Assembly: GCA_020466095.1 (NCBI GenBank)
Contig: CM035807.1
Span: 77,269,367 to 77,333,366, forward strand
Reading direction: 5' to 3'
From: Chlorops oryzae
Lineage: Eukaryota > Arthropoda > Insecta > Diptera > Chloropidae
Length of the DNA stretch: 64,000 nucleotides
The notes beneath the pieces are model-generated. The model was given only the letters and a program-made list of their open reading frames with translations, had not been told where the DNA came from and made no database searches. Position numbers and translations under genes: made by a program. Each line of letters begins with the position of its first letter. Position 1 is the first letter of the stretch. Shown piece by piece: positions 1 to 12,601 of this stretch.

Positions 1-337
1 TTGGTACAAATTTCTAACGAAGTCGGAATAAAAATCTTATTTCAGTCCCTATTTCAGTGAAATCTGTTTAACTGGGCATTGAAATATTTCTTTTACTGGA
101 AATTTGTGACCCTGTTAACTGATATAAGCTGGCCGAGTGGAATTTTTCCCTACGGATTTGAAAAAAATTCTCCCATACACAACTGGGAAGAGAATAAAAA
201 GGGAGCAAGAATTTCCACAGTCATCACATTCTTCCTATTAATGACTCTTAAAATACTTTCTTTTCCCGCGGCGACAAATCTCTATTTTATTGTATTAGAA
301 AGGTATTAAGTATGTAGCAGAAAGACGATGTAGTGTT

Positions 338-710
338 ATGGAAACAAAGTTGCTTCGATGGATATCCGGACTGACTCGTCTTGATCATGTACCAAACGTG
401 GACATTCATAGCAGCTATGAAGTTGTGCCAATTACTGGGGAAATGCGGGAAGCAAGGCCACGCTGGTATGGACACGTTCTGAGAGCAAATGAGGAGACCT
501 TGGCAAAGAATGGCTACACACTGGAATTACAAGGTCGCAGACAGCGAGGGCGTCCGAAACAGCGTTGGATGGACACAGTAAAATGGAACCTTGATGCTGT
601 AGGACTCACTTAAGATGATGCAACCGATTGAACAAATTGGAGGAACAGGTCGCGTTTTACGGGACCACGGGATAGGCCGGGAAATTCAAATACGCAAGAA
701 GAAGAAGAAA
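338..710 (+). mobile_element. 3' end of an RTE-like non-LTR retrotransposon (degenerate)
   Basis: The reading frame from 338 to 613 encodes the extreme C-terminus of an RTE/BovB-type reverse transcriptase. It contains LLRWISGLTRLDHV, then RWYGHVLRANEE, then GRRQRGRPKQRWMDTVKWNL. The order 'RW-G-T', 'R-RWYGH', 'GRR-RGRPK-RW-D' is the usual end of this clade. The frame stops after DAVGLT, although the bases that follow still resemble the tail of the protein. The copy ends in a GAA-rich run at 695-710, as expected for a simple-repeat 3' tail. Nothing upstream of 338 was recognised, so the copy is strongly 5'-truncated and inactive. Confidence 0.75.
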
Positions 711-711
711 G

Positions 712-954
712 GTATTAATGGGATTCAAGCAGGTGTTCAATTTTTTCACCCTCGCAAATTTTGCGTTTGTGCAAATTTGTTTGTATAGGAAAAAAAATCC
801 TCGGCCGGGCAAATGTTGCACATTGCTTTTGATGGGCAAAATTTGCGCCATGTTATCGCACAAGTTTAGCACTCGTTTTTTGCAGGGTCGTTCATATAAA
901 CGGGCAAAATTTGCACAGTTCAATTTCCACAGCTGCTTGAATACCACTATTAAG
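712..954. mobile_element. MITE-like inverted-repeat element next to the RTE tail
   Basis: The left end (712-762) and right end (905-954) are imperfect inverted repeats of about 50 bp. Both carry TATTCAAGCAG or GATTCAAGCAG near the outside and GCAAATTTTGC on the inside. No transposase is present. The left end abuts the GAA tail of the RTE fragment. Autonomous relatives are not visible in the window. Confidence 0.5.
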
Positions 955-956
955 TA

Positions 957-3900
957 TTACACTGAATGTCGGCAACACAAAAGTTGCATTCGGATGGCGA
1001 TAGTGATTTTTGTGTGCAAATGTTGCAGAGTTGAGAGCGCCAATGATGGAATGCTCAAACACGATTCGATGTCATATTAAGATATGGCATTACGGTGCAC
1101 ACATATGCATACATAAATAAATCCGTACATCGTAACATGTGAAACCCAAATGCAGTCAAGATTTGAAGCTCGCATTTAAGTCCTGCTCGTAAGATGGCAA
1201 TAAAAGTTGGACAAGCTAATGCGATCAGATAAAATTCAAACATGAATGCGGATTGGAGCTGTAAACTTGAAATGGAACGATTTCTTCCTTGATCATGAGT
1301 AAGAGTAGCTGAAGTCAAATTAAGACCAAATTGAGTTATTGAAGGTATTGAATTTCTTAAGATTCTGATAAAATCCAAGAACCCCGACAGATCTTCTTAA
1401 GAAAATTATTCTTCGTACAAAAATACTTTGAATATTAACACACATCTAGAAGATTGAATGGAAGAAGCTCCAAGAAAAGCCAATTTGGAGTTCTTAACGT
1501 TTTAACACGTTCATCATTGCCAGCTGATTTATGTGCGTTGGTGCTTGTTTATGCAGTAAAGAATTTTAAAATATATAAATGTCATAAATGGACTCCAAAC
1601 AAAAGAAGACTCAAAAAAAAAAAGATCAATATAAGGCAAAAAGAAAAAATGTTTTGTTCCTTCTTTCAATTTGAAGTGGCTTTATATTTTTTACCCTAAA
1701 ATTCTTAGAAATATAAAGTGACAAATGAGAAGAACGTTTCAGGCTTTAGATTTAGCCTGAGATCGCGAATACTACAAATTCCTTTCGCTTTCATCCGTTG
1801 AGCGAAGTGTTAACAATTGAAATTTAATTTCCCTTTCTACGGTCTAGTCGTCGTAGAGATCCGAGATCCGACCCAAGTCGTGTGTACCGTGCTGCATTAC
1901 ATTATTCAGACAGTCGCTCGAGTCGATGCTACGTGCACAGAATCCAACAATTTCGCATACTAATCACGGCAAAAAGCCCAGTAATCAAATCCCTCGAAAA
2001 GATTGACTTTTAAGAAAATATACTTAAATAAATTCAAAATAAATTTTAAAATAAATGCAAAAAAAAAACAAACCTAACACAAAAGCTCAACGAGATGGCA
2101 TGCAGATTTTTCACTCTCATGCCCCGCAAAATCCTTAAGGGCAAACTGTACGTATGAATTCGCTTTTAATGCCAGTTGAATGGCTCCAATTACTCAAATA
2201 CGAATTCAATTAAATTCCTTTGTAGGTTGCTAGGTCAGAACGCAGGGCTGCAAGAAAAAAAGCAAGACCAAGAGCGCATGGAAAGTAAACAGTAAAAGAA
2301 AAAACAAATAAATAAGAGAATAAAACTAAAGAAGGGAAAGAAAAAAGGCGAAAGGGGGCAGTGAGATTCCAAAATTATGTTCGCATTACCGCAAGTCGTG
2401 ACATTGTTGTTTTTTTTTTTCTCTTTATTTATTTATTTATTTACTGTTTGCAATCGTTGATTTTTCTTCTTTTGATGCGAATCAATTTTTACTTTTCAGT
2501 TTTTGTTTTAAATCAAAAAATAATTTTTTTCTAGTTGAATTGATGATTCCTTCCACGTATCCGGGAGCGAACTGCCTGACATTCAGCCCACATTCACGCC
2601 AGCTGCGACAATCGCATCACGTACGCTATGTTCTGGAAGATTGAACGTTACGTTTGTCGCGTTAAAATGACTTTTTAGAGAAAGAGAGCGGCGTGGAGCG
2701 AGAGGGCGAGAGATTTTTATTTTGATTGCTTGGATTGTGTGTAAATTTTTGCAAGTCTTTATGCGTTATTTTGGATTTTCCATATACTTTCTAATGCTCC
2801 CCGCCAATTCCCCAAAACGCCATTCAATCCAATCCAAGGCAGTCAAAGTCAAAGTGTCAGTTGTTTTCACATTTTTTTCTCCTTGATTGTTTCTTTCTTT
2901 TTTTAAGTTTTTTTTTTCGATGATACCCCCACCACTCTCCGCATTGGTAAAGTTTGAAGGCTACGTGCAAAAATTTTTGAAAACCCGTAACAATTTGTTC
3001 TTCCACTTCCTGTTCTTTCCTTTTTCCATTTTCGATTTTTTTTTTTATTTTTAGCGTTGCTTTTTCTGTTAAATCTTACCAGTCACTGTATTCATTTGAC
3101 TTGGAACTGTTCTTTGCTTTGATTTTGGATTTGATTTGGATTCGATTTTGGTTTCGGCTCGTCTCACGGCCATTAAGAAATAATTGCACAGAACTCCATT
3201 TTTCCAGGCAATTTTGTTTTGGTTGTTAAAGTGGATTGAAAAGTTTTATGGCGATGTGATTTGAAATTCCTGTTCCGTGGGGGCAAGAATTACGTGCAAA
3301 GAGGCCTGAATTTTCCGACAAATAGAGTGAATCTTGAAATTCTCTCTTCGATAAAGAGAAGGATAGTAAGGACCAGGAAGGAAATACTCCATTGTGACAA
3401 GTTTTCACAAAAGTTCATCCGAGGCTTATCCGAGAGAAGCTGTGCCTGAACATGACTTTTTGCCCTTAGACAGATATATTGTTTCCAGAGATACTTCAAT
3501 TTATATAGTTCCTTAAACTCTCCTTTCTAGCCAACATCAATGCAAGGCCATATCCTTTGCACCTTTCACTAAACAATCAGCGATTTGTTACGTCCGCCAT
3601 ATTTAATTAAAAATGGCAGCAATTAAGGAATCGTGTATTGTCATCGAAATCAAATATGTGTGCCGAATTTCAACTCGATAGCTTCAATGGAAGTGGGTGA
3701 AATATTGATTATAAGATTCCGAGATATACGAACGAGTGAAGATAAGTAAGAGCTTTTAAAAAGAAGAAGATACTTCACGTCACAAGTTTGATGGCATATG
3801 AACAAAATATATTCAATTATGCATTGGAGTCTCCAACATAATTATGAACTATTTTTCTAGTAAAGAATGCGTTCACCTTTTAGAGCTACCAATTTAGAAA

Positions 3901-4920
3901 ACCTTTTGAAAATATGTATAATAATAAAAATGCCATATAAAAAAGTCGTTTTTATCACTTTTCAAATTTGCTAAATAAAGCAAAAGTGCTTCCCTCGAAC
4001 GAAAGCAACGCAAAAAAAAAACGTAAGTATCTATGTATATAACTTTGGAAAGAAAATTCTCCAAGTAGTAAAACTTCAATTTCCAACTCGTTGATGAAAT
4101 ATTTCTTTACTCCTTGAAAGCATTATTAATTATGATGAAAATTTCTTAGAGAAAGAGCAAAAAAAAAAGGAATGCGCTTGGGATGCTGCAGCAGAGCATC
4201 GAATGAAAAAAGATCAAGTGACAGCAGCAAGAGTGAGCTACTTAAAAGGGCGAATTTATGAGGAACAGCGAAACTAAATAGGTATGTATGTGCAGCGAAA
4301 AACTTAACAAAAAATATTCATAGGAAAAATCAATCACGGCTACCGAAAATTTGGCACGAAAGCAAGTAAGAAATAATTCTGTTTTATTGGAAGATAAAGG
4401 GAAAGAAGAAGGATAAATAGTTTAGCTCCCAGCTTTCTAGGTAATTAAGAGCATTTCCTTAAGTATTTATAGCGCTGAATTTTATGTTTGATTTTATTCG
4501 GAAATACAATAATAAAGTTCAGCGACTTTCAAACTGTTGATGTCAACGTATCTGCGACAAATGGCGACTCTGCAGTCTCGAGTGTCACTTCCAGCAATTA
4601 TTTTTATTGAAATTGAATGAATGCTTGAATGAATGAAAAATTTGTCAAGAAGATGAATGGAAGATGTTAACAATAAGGGTATTCACAAAGACATATTAAA
4701 GTGTTGATTGCGACGTCTTATAAAATTTAGTGTGAGCAACCCTTCATCAGAGCAGCCGTATTACAAAATAATCCACCGTATTAAGACGGTGGCAATATTA
4801 AGACACCATTGTGACCACCCTTAATAATATCATTCATTTAGGTGTAGATCTTAGCCCCCTACCTGCATGATACGATTTCTTTTGCCACCATTGAGCTGAC
4901 CGCACTCAGTTATATTTTTT
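957..4920. other. Non-coding stretch without a recognised gene
   Basis: AT-rich sequence with many stop codons in all frames. Visible items are a GC-richer block at 1850-1950, an (ATTT)n run near 2420-2445, a GC-richer block at 2555-2660, and a purine-rich GAGAGC-type run at 2680-2715 that could bind GAGA-type factors. Small open frames here show no family resemblance. A 50-base candidate minus-strand exon at 2583-2632 is described in the findings. Confidence 0.5.
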
Positions 4921-4954
4921 TTCCTTCAAACACATTTATAGCGAATAATTTGAA

Positions 4955-5155
4955 CTAGTTCTGTACTTGTAATTTACTAGTGCAAAAGCCACCAGTACTA
5001 GTTCCTTCCTATACCCTCGCCCATATAAAATTCTGTAGAAAATCAGTATAACATCTGTACAGGAAAGCACTAGTACAGTATGCACAAGAATTATTCTAGT
5101 AATTTTTTAGGCAATTGGGTGAATTTGCACAAGCTCAATACTAGTGCTGTTTAGT
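4955..5155. repeat. Cluster of CTAGT / ACTAGT motifs (foldback-like)
   Basis: Six CTAGT-containing motifs, most of them the palindrome ACTAGT, lie within about 190 bp, several joined to CTGTAC or GTACAG so that left and right halves can pair. The arrangement resembles the larger foldback elements near 31 and 38 kb, but clear termini and target duplications were not found. Confidence 0.35.
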
Positions 5156-6239
5156 TACGTGAAAAAGGTACCAGAATCGTTGATTTTTTTTCCTTTTTCT
5201 TTAAGTACATCAGTCACTATCGATTGAGTTTTAGTTCAACTTTAATGAACCCATATGATTATTCCAATTATCACTAGAGTATACTTATGGTGGAAGCTTA
5301 CCCAAAAATTTCACTGGTTCTTCTAGTTCTGGTAAAAGTACTTTTTTTTCAGATAATTGTTCAACTATTTACTGCAGCAAAATTAGAGTTTGGAAGTCAT
5401 TGATTGAATTCATCATTACTATTCTGATACCCTGCGATTGATATTACTTCTAACTACAGTCGAACTTTCATGATAAGAATCGACATTTTTCAAAGGCTTT
5501 CAGTGTTTTTCCATAGAAGTGAAAACATTGAAAAAGCGGAAAAGTACCTATAAAATTTATCCTACAAACTTTTATCAATTTATGTTTAACCCTTAAATTC
5601 CAGGCTCCGTCTCTAGACGAACTTTTTTGAACGAATTACCAAAAAAAAACTAATAATAATTATTTCAGATTCATGTTTTTCTGCCCAAAATTAGATATAT
5701 CTGAACCTTTCATTGAAAAAAAAATTTGTGGTATTCGTGATTTATGTACGAGATTTTGGGTTTTTCGAAGCAAATACACGTTTTAGGGAGACCCCCTAAA
5801 TGTTCGACTTCGTGTTCATGAATTTTTATGTAAAACTCCCTTAATATATATTGCTAAAATTCCAAGTATTAAAAACTATACTGTAGAACAGATTTTTTAT
5901 ACATATGTTTTCGATGGAAGTTCGTGGAAAAAAATTCAATTTGTTCCCTAATAGGACCGCAAATAAAAAGGCTTGAAACAATTTCACGCACTGAAACGCG
6001 AAAGCTGCCAATGAAGATATTCGAAAGAGCAACATTCACTTGTGACGGACGTTGCCATTGTACGTGGACACATCAAAAACCGAAGGTATCAAGTTTTCCA
6101 AGCAGCGGGGAATCGAATGAAATTCTGTTTCGTCAAAAACTATTGCCTTGTCCTATTTGTCACATTGTCTGTGTAACTGTCATGGACAATCGTTGCCGCG
6201 GAATTGAAATTGCAAACATCGTCGCTCAGTAATACGAAC

Positions 6240-6298
6240 AGACAGTCAGACAGTGAGCCAGCCAGCCAGCCAGCCAGCCAGTCAGTCAGTCAGTCGGA
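6240..6298. repeat. Tetranucleotide microsatellite (CAGC)n/(CAGT)n
   Basis: CAGACAGT units pass into tandem CAGC units and then CAGT units. The two adjacent homogenised blocks are compatible with slippage in a simple-repeat seed. A small frame across it gives a Ser/Gln-Pro run and is not a gene. Confidence 0.85.
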
Positions 6299-6985
6299 TG
6301 TGAAATGTATGAAAAGTCTCATCACTGCTGGCTGCATATTGCACATTGCACATTTCAACGAACGCCGCTCACATGGCTTCAAATTTAATGAGATTTCTGT
6401 CAAATTAATTTCCGGTTATGATTAGATTTTCGTTAATAGCAATTTGTGGTTTTCGCATAAAACATTTTCCGATGCACACAAACCGGAAAAATAGCAACAA
6501 AAATGCGACGATCCACATTTCAAAAGGTAAAGGGTCAAAGGAACAGAATTCAATATGAAAGCTAAATCCTAAATGCCCAAACAGATATTAATATTGGACG
6601 CTTTGAGCAAGCTTATTGCAAGCCGAATCGAATTTCAATTTATTGCTCTTGGATATTGTTTGCGCATTCCTTCGAAATGAGTTTGAGAAATATGTGCGGT
6701 TTGAATCCTTTGAAAGATGGCATGCTACAAGGAAATCCTTTTTCCAATATGGAATATCTTTTATGCCTCAACTGATTCGTATGAAACCATATGTATATTT
6801 GCGTAAAGGATTTTGTTTGACACAACGAAAATAATTTTTGGATATTTATATATGTATGTCGGTACCCATATCTGAATAAATAGCAATAAATCCTTTTGAT
6901 TCAAATACTGTGAAGTAATTTTCTTTCCGAATTCAGAGGGAAAAAACCCCCACACAGTATAAACTGTGAAATTTTCTAATTATAC

Positions 6986-7161
6986 AGTGTACTCTCTCTT
7001 AAGCGGACACTTTGCGGGACCACAAAATATCAGCTAAATAGAAGCGTCCGCTCAAGAGGAAACTATTTAAGAAGCAGGAGCTAGTGCTAGAGCAATCCCA
7101 AAAATTGTCAGTTTAAGAGGGGTGTCCGCTTAAGAGGAGTGTCCCCAAGGAGAGTACACTG
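6986..7161. mobile_element. pogo/Tigger-like MITE (family A, copy 1)
   Basis: Terminal inverted repeats begin CAGTGTACTCTC and read on into CTTAAGCGGACAC. The right end is the reverse complement, ending GAGTACACTG. TA dinucleotides flank both sides (6984-6985 and 7162-7163), matching the TA target duplication of Tc1/mariner-pogo elements. It is 176 bp long with no coding capacity. A second copy lies at 46667-46819. Confidence 0.8.
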
Positions 7162-7163
7162 TA

Positions 7164-10100
7164 CATAGATTTGGATTTTTTTTGAACAGGAACGTATGAC
7201 ATTGTAAAGTAGGCCAGCTCTCTGGAGAATCATACACATTTCGATAAATATAACGTTATTGAAAACGGACGGATAAAAAATATCTATTCAATTAAAAATT
7301 CACATATGTACGTATATGGAAAAATATTGAAAATAACATATTCGGGAACGAAAACAATTAGTCACACCTTTCGAAGTTAATCACTTTTTCGAGGTACCCG
7401 CACCTAACATTCAATAGTTATTAAAAAAATAATTATTCACTTTATAAACATATATGTATGTATGTGGTCACAACAATTGTGCAAATAAAATGTTAGACGA
7501 AATAAAGGCTTTCAGAATTTAGCAAACTTTTTTATGAGACATTTAAAAAAAAAACTTCATGGAAACAGTACAAATGGAAAATTACTTCATGAATCATACA
7601 TATATGGACATTAATTTTTGTGAAAACAATATCTGCTTGCATCAGACATTCTTTTCCTTTCGGAATTTCTATCGAACACACGGAATTATAGGACACGTGT
7701 CACATACATACATACATATTGAGCACCTACAAAATTAATACACATTAAAAATGAGGCGATAAACTTTGACAGTTGACCAGTTGTCGATTCTGGACCACTA
7801 CTTTTAGAATGCTCTGGTTAAACAGGAAGTGGACTAAACTATCAAAAGATACTGAAATCGAATTTGATTAGAAAATGCAATACAAAACGATGTAGGTAAA
7901 TGAGTTTTTTGCTATTTAAAACTTAGTTTACAATCCCAATAATCGATGAATTCATCAGCTTAAATTCTGTTTGCTTTTGCACCACCATCAAAATTTGACT
8001 TGAATTCAGGCAAAAATTGAGGAGAAAATTGTGTTAAGCGGTAGTCTTTTCATCCCAGTTTACACTTTTTGAAGGCATAAACTTTCAAATGATAGTCTTA
8101 ATGAAAGCTTGAACCACGTTCATAACTGCTGCCAGGCAATCATGCTTGTACAGGAAGAATTTTGAAGAATTCGAATATAGGAAACTTCGGCTCTTAGAGT
8201 CGCAGTCCAGTAGATGACTTTATGAGCCTCAAAGACCCTTCTCTTATTCAAAATAGATTTCTATTGCTAATTAAGGTCTCGAAAAGGTCTTAAATGATTG
8301 ACGTGCAACCTCTTAGCAAATTGCAAGTATGCCATTTGATTTTTGTGCCCTGCAATTATTTGAAGCTTAGCAAATCGGAAGATTTATCGCTCACTGATTT
8401 TAATGCATAAATTGAAATTTCTCGATATTCAAATATCAATCCGATCAAAAGTATTTCCCTTGAAGATTCATCTTACATCAGATATGGATTTTCCAATCGA
8501 CATTAGGTAATCAAAACGTTTTCAACTTTAAATGAAATTAATTCAAATTGTATAAATTTTAAATGATACCCTCGTGTGTATAGGGGAGACGACGATACAC
8601 GATACTGCCCATCGAACATGCCATTTATTTATAGTTGAAAAATCCGATAGCAGAGTTCGTGACTTATTCCGAAGAAAATTGCTTTAAATCAAATTTTCAT
8701 TTGTTCTCGGCAACTGAACTCTGAACATGCTGGATTTGGACTGTTTGAAAAATTCATTTCCTCCCATTACAACAGCTCAAGATGATTAACGAACGAGCAA
8801 ATTTTATTTTCAGTAAAAATGCATTAATAACTTACTGCACACCTGAACGGCGAAAATACTGTACGAAAAGGATTTCATCGCTGATGCAGAGTTATCGGGA
8901 GTTGCATTCTCTTATTTATTTATTTTATTTTATTTTTTTACATTTTTTCCAACCGTTGCATATATGTATGTAGGCTTGGGTGACAATTTATATAAATATT
9001 TCATGACGCTGGTTTTTATTTTATTTTGTTTTTTGCTTTTTGCAATTAACTTGTGTTTTTTATGTTTTTCCGACTTTTCCTTTAATGGCCGCACAGTCCG
9101 TGACCCATTTGTGTCAGCAACAATGATATATGCAGTTAAAACGGTTTTTACTCCACACACTGGCCGATGTGTGCTTGTGTGTGCGTGCAATCGGGCAGCA
9201 TTTGTTCCGTGTGCAAAAAGTGAACAATCATCTTCCGAAAAAAATTAAAAACGTTGTTGACAAATTGCAGCGAATTAACTTAAATGAAAAGCAGATGCAG
9301 TCAAATTGCCGTCGAGCCGCTTAAAAACGAAATTGCTTACAATTTGGTACGTGAGCAGGCAATTTCAGTGTCCCACATCGAGTGAGAGAGAGATAGAGAG
9401 AGAGAGCAAAAAAGGAAGAAAAAGAAACTCCCTAAACGGATTAAAAACTGCAAAGATCCTTCGAAAAAAAATTTTGTTTGCCAAATATCTCATTTTAATA
9501 CGAAAAAGGATGACCGAAATAGAAATTTCTTACAATTTTTTACAGCTATATTGAAGAGAGATATTAAAACGGAAAGATAGAGAATGTAAAGTGGGTTATT
9601 AGGCAATAAAGGGAAATAATTTAATTTTTGCTTGAATGAGAATTTCGTTTCGTTGAGAAAAATGTTGCAGAAAAGAATAGATCTAACTTGGAGTTGAGTG
9701 GAACGATGTGTCAGAGTGATGGAGGCAAATGAAAAGGACGAAAGCGTATAGCCTTCATCCTAGTTTTGAAAAAAAATTTTTGCGCTTAGACTTTCAAATG
9801 GTAGGCTACATGGAAGCTTAAACTGCTGCCAGTCAATCATTAAATTTCACTTTTTAAAAATTCGGTATAGAAGCCATCTATCCATACCCATATCTATTTG
9901 ATTAAGTAAAATGGTATGAAGACTTAAAGAATACGTTCGAAAATATACACTCTCCCTTAGGGATGCCTACAAAGAAAAGGCTTGGCTTCTGAAATATCCC
10001 AAGTCAAATGTTGGTAGGTACTCATCAATCAGATCGACGTAATCTTGAGACCCCTGGCTTGCTCTGAATTGCCTTACCGAAAGCATAGCTATTTAAGAAT

Positions 10101-10640
10101 CGAACCTATTGCCTGAGCAGGTTAAATTCAAATAAATTAACTTTAAAAAAAAAAATGTGTGTTTTTTTTATCAAAAGCATGCATTTCTTAGACTTTTTTC
10201 TATTGCAAGGAATTTATGGAATAATGTTTTTGAAGGAACTAAACATGCTTCCCTATGCAATAACTCGTTTCAAGCTGCAGTCAAAATGATCAGTTCTTCC
10301 TCATTATCACAGACATTATGTTTGTCCGATTAAGTAAGAACTGATAATTTTCGAACTTCCATTGCCCTGAACAATGCCCTCGTCCTCACCACAGTCTCAA
10401 ATCGTTCTATTCCTATGATAGGAGTTTTCAGAGTGCTGATCACTGATAATTATTTTCGCACAACTGTTCGTCTTTAAACTAGATTAATCTTGAAATACTT
10501 ATTATATGTACGTACGTACATATGTAAAAGTTATTAATGGAAAACGTTGAGCGACATGTAGCTCATCAATAAGCGTCTCTTCGAATTAGTCGGGTATTCA
10601 CCGCTTTATTGGATTAGTATTTATCCTTGTTGTGGTTCGT
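7164..10640. other. Non-coding stretch without a recognised gene
   Basis: AT-rich, with scattered microsatellite seeds (CATA, ATGT) and a GAGA-rich run at 9384-9407. A GC-richer block at 9080-9220 has open frames on both strands but no recognisable domain or splice structure. If the minus-strand signal-peptide exon at 12.5 kb is real, this stretch lies within or beyond its first intron. Confidence 0.45.
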
Positions 10641-10647
10641 TTTTTAT

Positions 10648-12290
10648 ACCCGACACACTCTGTGTCGAGGGTATATGGCGTTTGTGGGGTTGTGTGTATC
10701 CAGGAGTTTCGATTTAGCCATGTCCGTCTGTCCATCCGTCTGTCTGTATACACTTTTCTTATCGAAGGAGTTCAGCTACCTTGATGAATTTTGCTATGCG
10801 TGCTCACGGGGACATGCGTAAGAACATGTTCGAGAATGGACCTGCCCCGCAGTGGGCGAAATGGTCGATCTAGCGGAGATTAATTCAAATTTCAAAATCT
10901 CAAAAATGATCCAAATAATTTTTTTCTATTTATTGCTACCCACCCTAACAATACTTTTTTATTTTGTTTTGCTATGCATATTCGCACACCTGTGAGCTTT
11001 GGAGTATGTGCAACAAAAAAACCTTCCCGCGTTTTGATTAAATTAATAAAGCAAAATCAAGTGTTCTAATTAGAGGAAAAGGTATGTATTAAGTGAAAAA
11101 AATGTTGTATTGTAATGAAAACTTGTGGTGGAAGCTAACAATAACAACAATCTCTTGAACTTATGAAAACACTTTTACTTTGTGTGGAGCAGAAGTTAAA
11201 AAATTCTTTTTTTCTTTTTTTTTCTGATTATGTTTCCTTGTGATTGTGAAATGTTGAGAATCAGCTGCTACTTTTTGCAATGTTAAAAAAAATTAAGTAC
11301 TATATTTTAGGTATATTGTCGGTATCAAAAATAATACTTTTTCCATATGGTATAAAGAGGAAGTTACTCGGAAAAATTTTCCAGCAGAGCCAATTATTTT
11401 TGATAATATTATTGATAAAAGTCAATGCAATGAAGAAGATTACCGCGAAATTGGAAAGAGATTAAGAAATTTTCACACAAGACTAGTAGAAAAGTGAAAA
11501 ACCCCATAGAATTCTTGAAAATTTCGAAGAAAAAATAAGGAATGGACCGATTTAAATACGATGGAGGATTAGATGCATGCGTTTTATGTTCGTCTGGTCC
11601 AGTTAAATCAGCTTTGAGAATAAAGCCACAGTAACACAGTGAAAATTTCAGCTCGATATCTTTAATATCTCAGAAGATATTAATTTATATCCGCTAATTC
11701 GATCATTTCGCCCACTGTGTGACCGGACCATTTTTAGGCGTACCTCCAGTACTAGGTTCTGTCACAACAATCCCAAAACTGCCCCAAAATCGGACTTTTT
11801 CGAAATATTTCAATGATACTTAGAATTTGAGCGTACTATATATTTAAGCCTCCGATTAAAATTCAAACAAATTTGCAAAACTGGGCGTGGCAAAGGGGCG
11901 GTATGCATTAAGAAATTTAACAGAAGTCGGTATAAAAACCTCTCGAATATTCTTTCTTAGTGGTCCTGTTTTTTGGGCGCAATTTAAAAATTATTTAAAC
12001 ATGTCGCACACTAATCACTAAATCGGCACAATTCAAAATTTTGCATTTCTCGGGCAAACAGCCAATAACTCTCGAAGTCTGTAAAAAACTATTTCTTTTC
12101 TAAATTTATATTATTTTTAATTAAGTGGAGATTCAATAAATATCAATTTTAAATTTCCAAGTGTTCCTTTTCCTGCAGTAAAATGTTGGCGAACATGAAA
12201 AAATTGATTGAAAAAATTTTGAATTGTGCCGGTTTAGTTATTAGTGTGCGATGTGTGTCTGTGTCGGGTATTTTATTGTCGGGCTCGCCT
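10648..12290. repeat. Composite mini-me-like dipteran repeat
   Basis: The left end starts ATACCCGACACACTCTGTGT. It carries the signature TTTAGCCATGTCCGTCTGTC followed by more GTCY units near 10710-10750, as described for mini-me elements of flies. The right end (12250-12290) ends in the reverse complement of the left motif (TGTCGGGTA) plus GGGCTCGCCTGA. The interior at 11727-11905 (CCAGTACTAGG, CTGCCCCAAAATC, GGGCGTGGCAAAGGGGCGG) is matched in reverse orientation by 43935-44235. Whether the whole 1.6 kb moved as one unit is inference. Confidence 0.6.
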
Positions 12291-12537
12291 GAAAAAATAT
12301 CCTTATGTTTATATAGCCCAATAAAACCCACCGTAGTTAAATTTGCGTCCATCGCTTACTTGTAGTTAAGATCGATATATCAATTAATTTTATTTTTTTT
12401 TTTCTATTATATTACCCACAAATACATTAATTTTTATTTCTGAGCTTTGCTCGTTCGATTGAAGCCCACATGTCTTTAAAAATAAAAATCTGAAATTTTT
12501 CAAGAATTCATTTTATTTCGTTTGCGAATCAACTTAC

Positions 12538-12601
12538 CGGGTAAGGCCAAAGCACAATTCAATGTCAAGATAGCCGCAAATATTCCAATCGCAATTTTCA
12601 T
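12538..12601 (-). CDS. First coding exon of a secreted protein (signal peptide)
   Basis: On the minus strand an ATG in good insect context (GCGAAAATG) opens a 21-codon exon, MKIAIGIFAAILTLNCALAL plus P. It is followed by a consensus donor G|GTAAGTTG, phase 1. The sequence has a basic start, a hydrophobic core and a small-residue cleavage region (CALA), so it is a textbook signal peptide. The bases upstream look like an AT-rich 5' leader with no in-frame ATG. The remaining exon or exons must lie to the left at lower coordinates. I could not identify them with confidence; one tentative partner is discussed in the findings. Peptide hormones, immune peptides, accessory-gland proteins and small secreted enzymes all begin this way, so no function can be assigned. 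It could also be a relict exon. Confidence 0.55.

Noticed and set aside
5924..6232. 102-codon plus-strand frame with several cysteines
   Set aside because: No family match, no ATG-linked context, and followed directly by a microsatellite.
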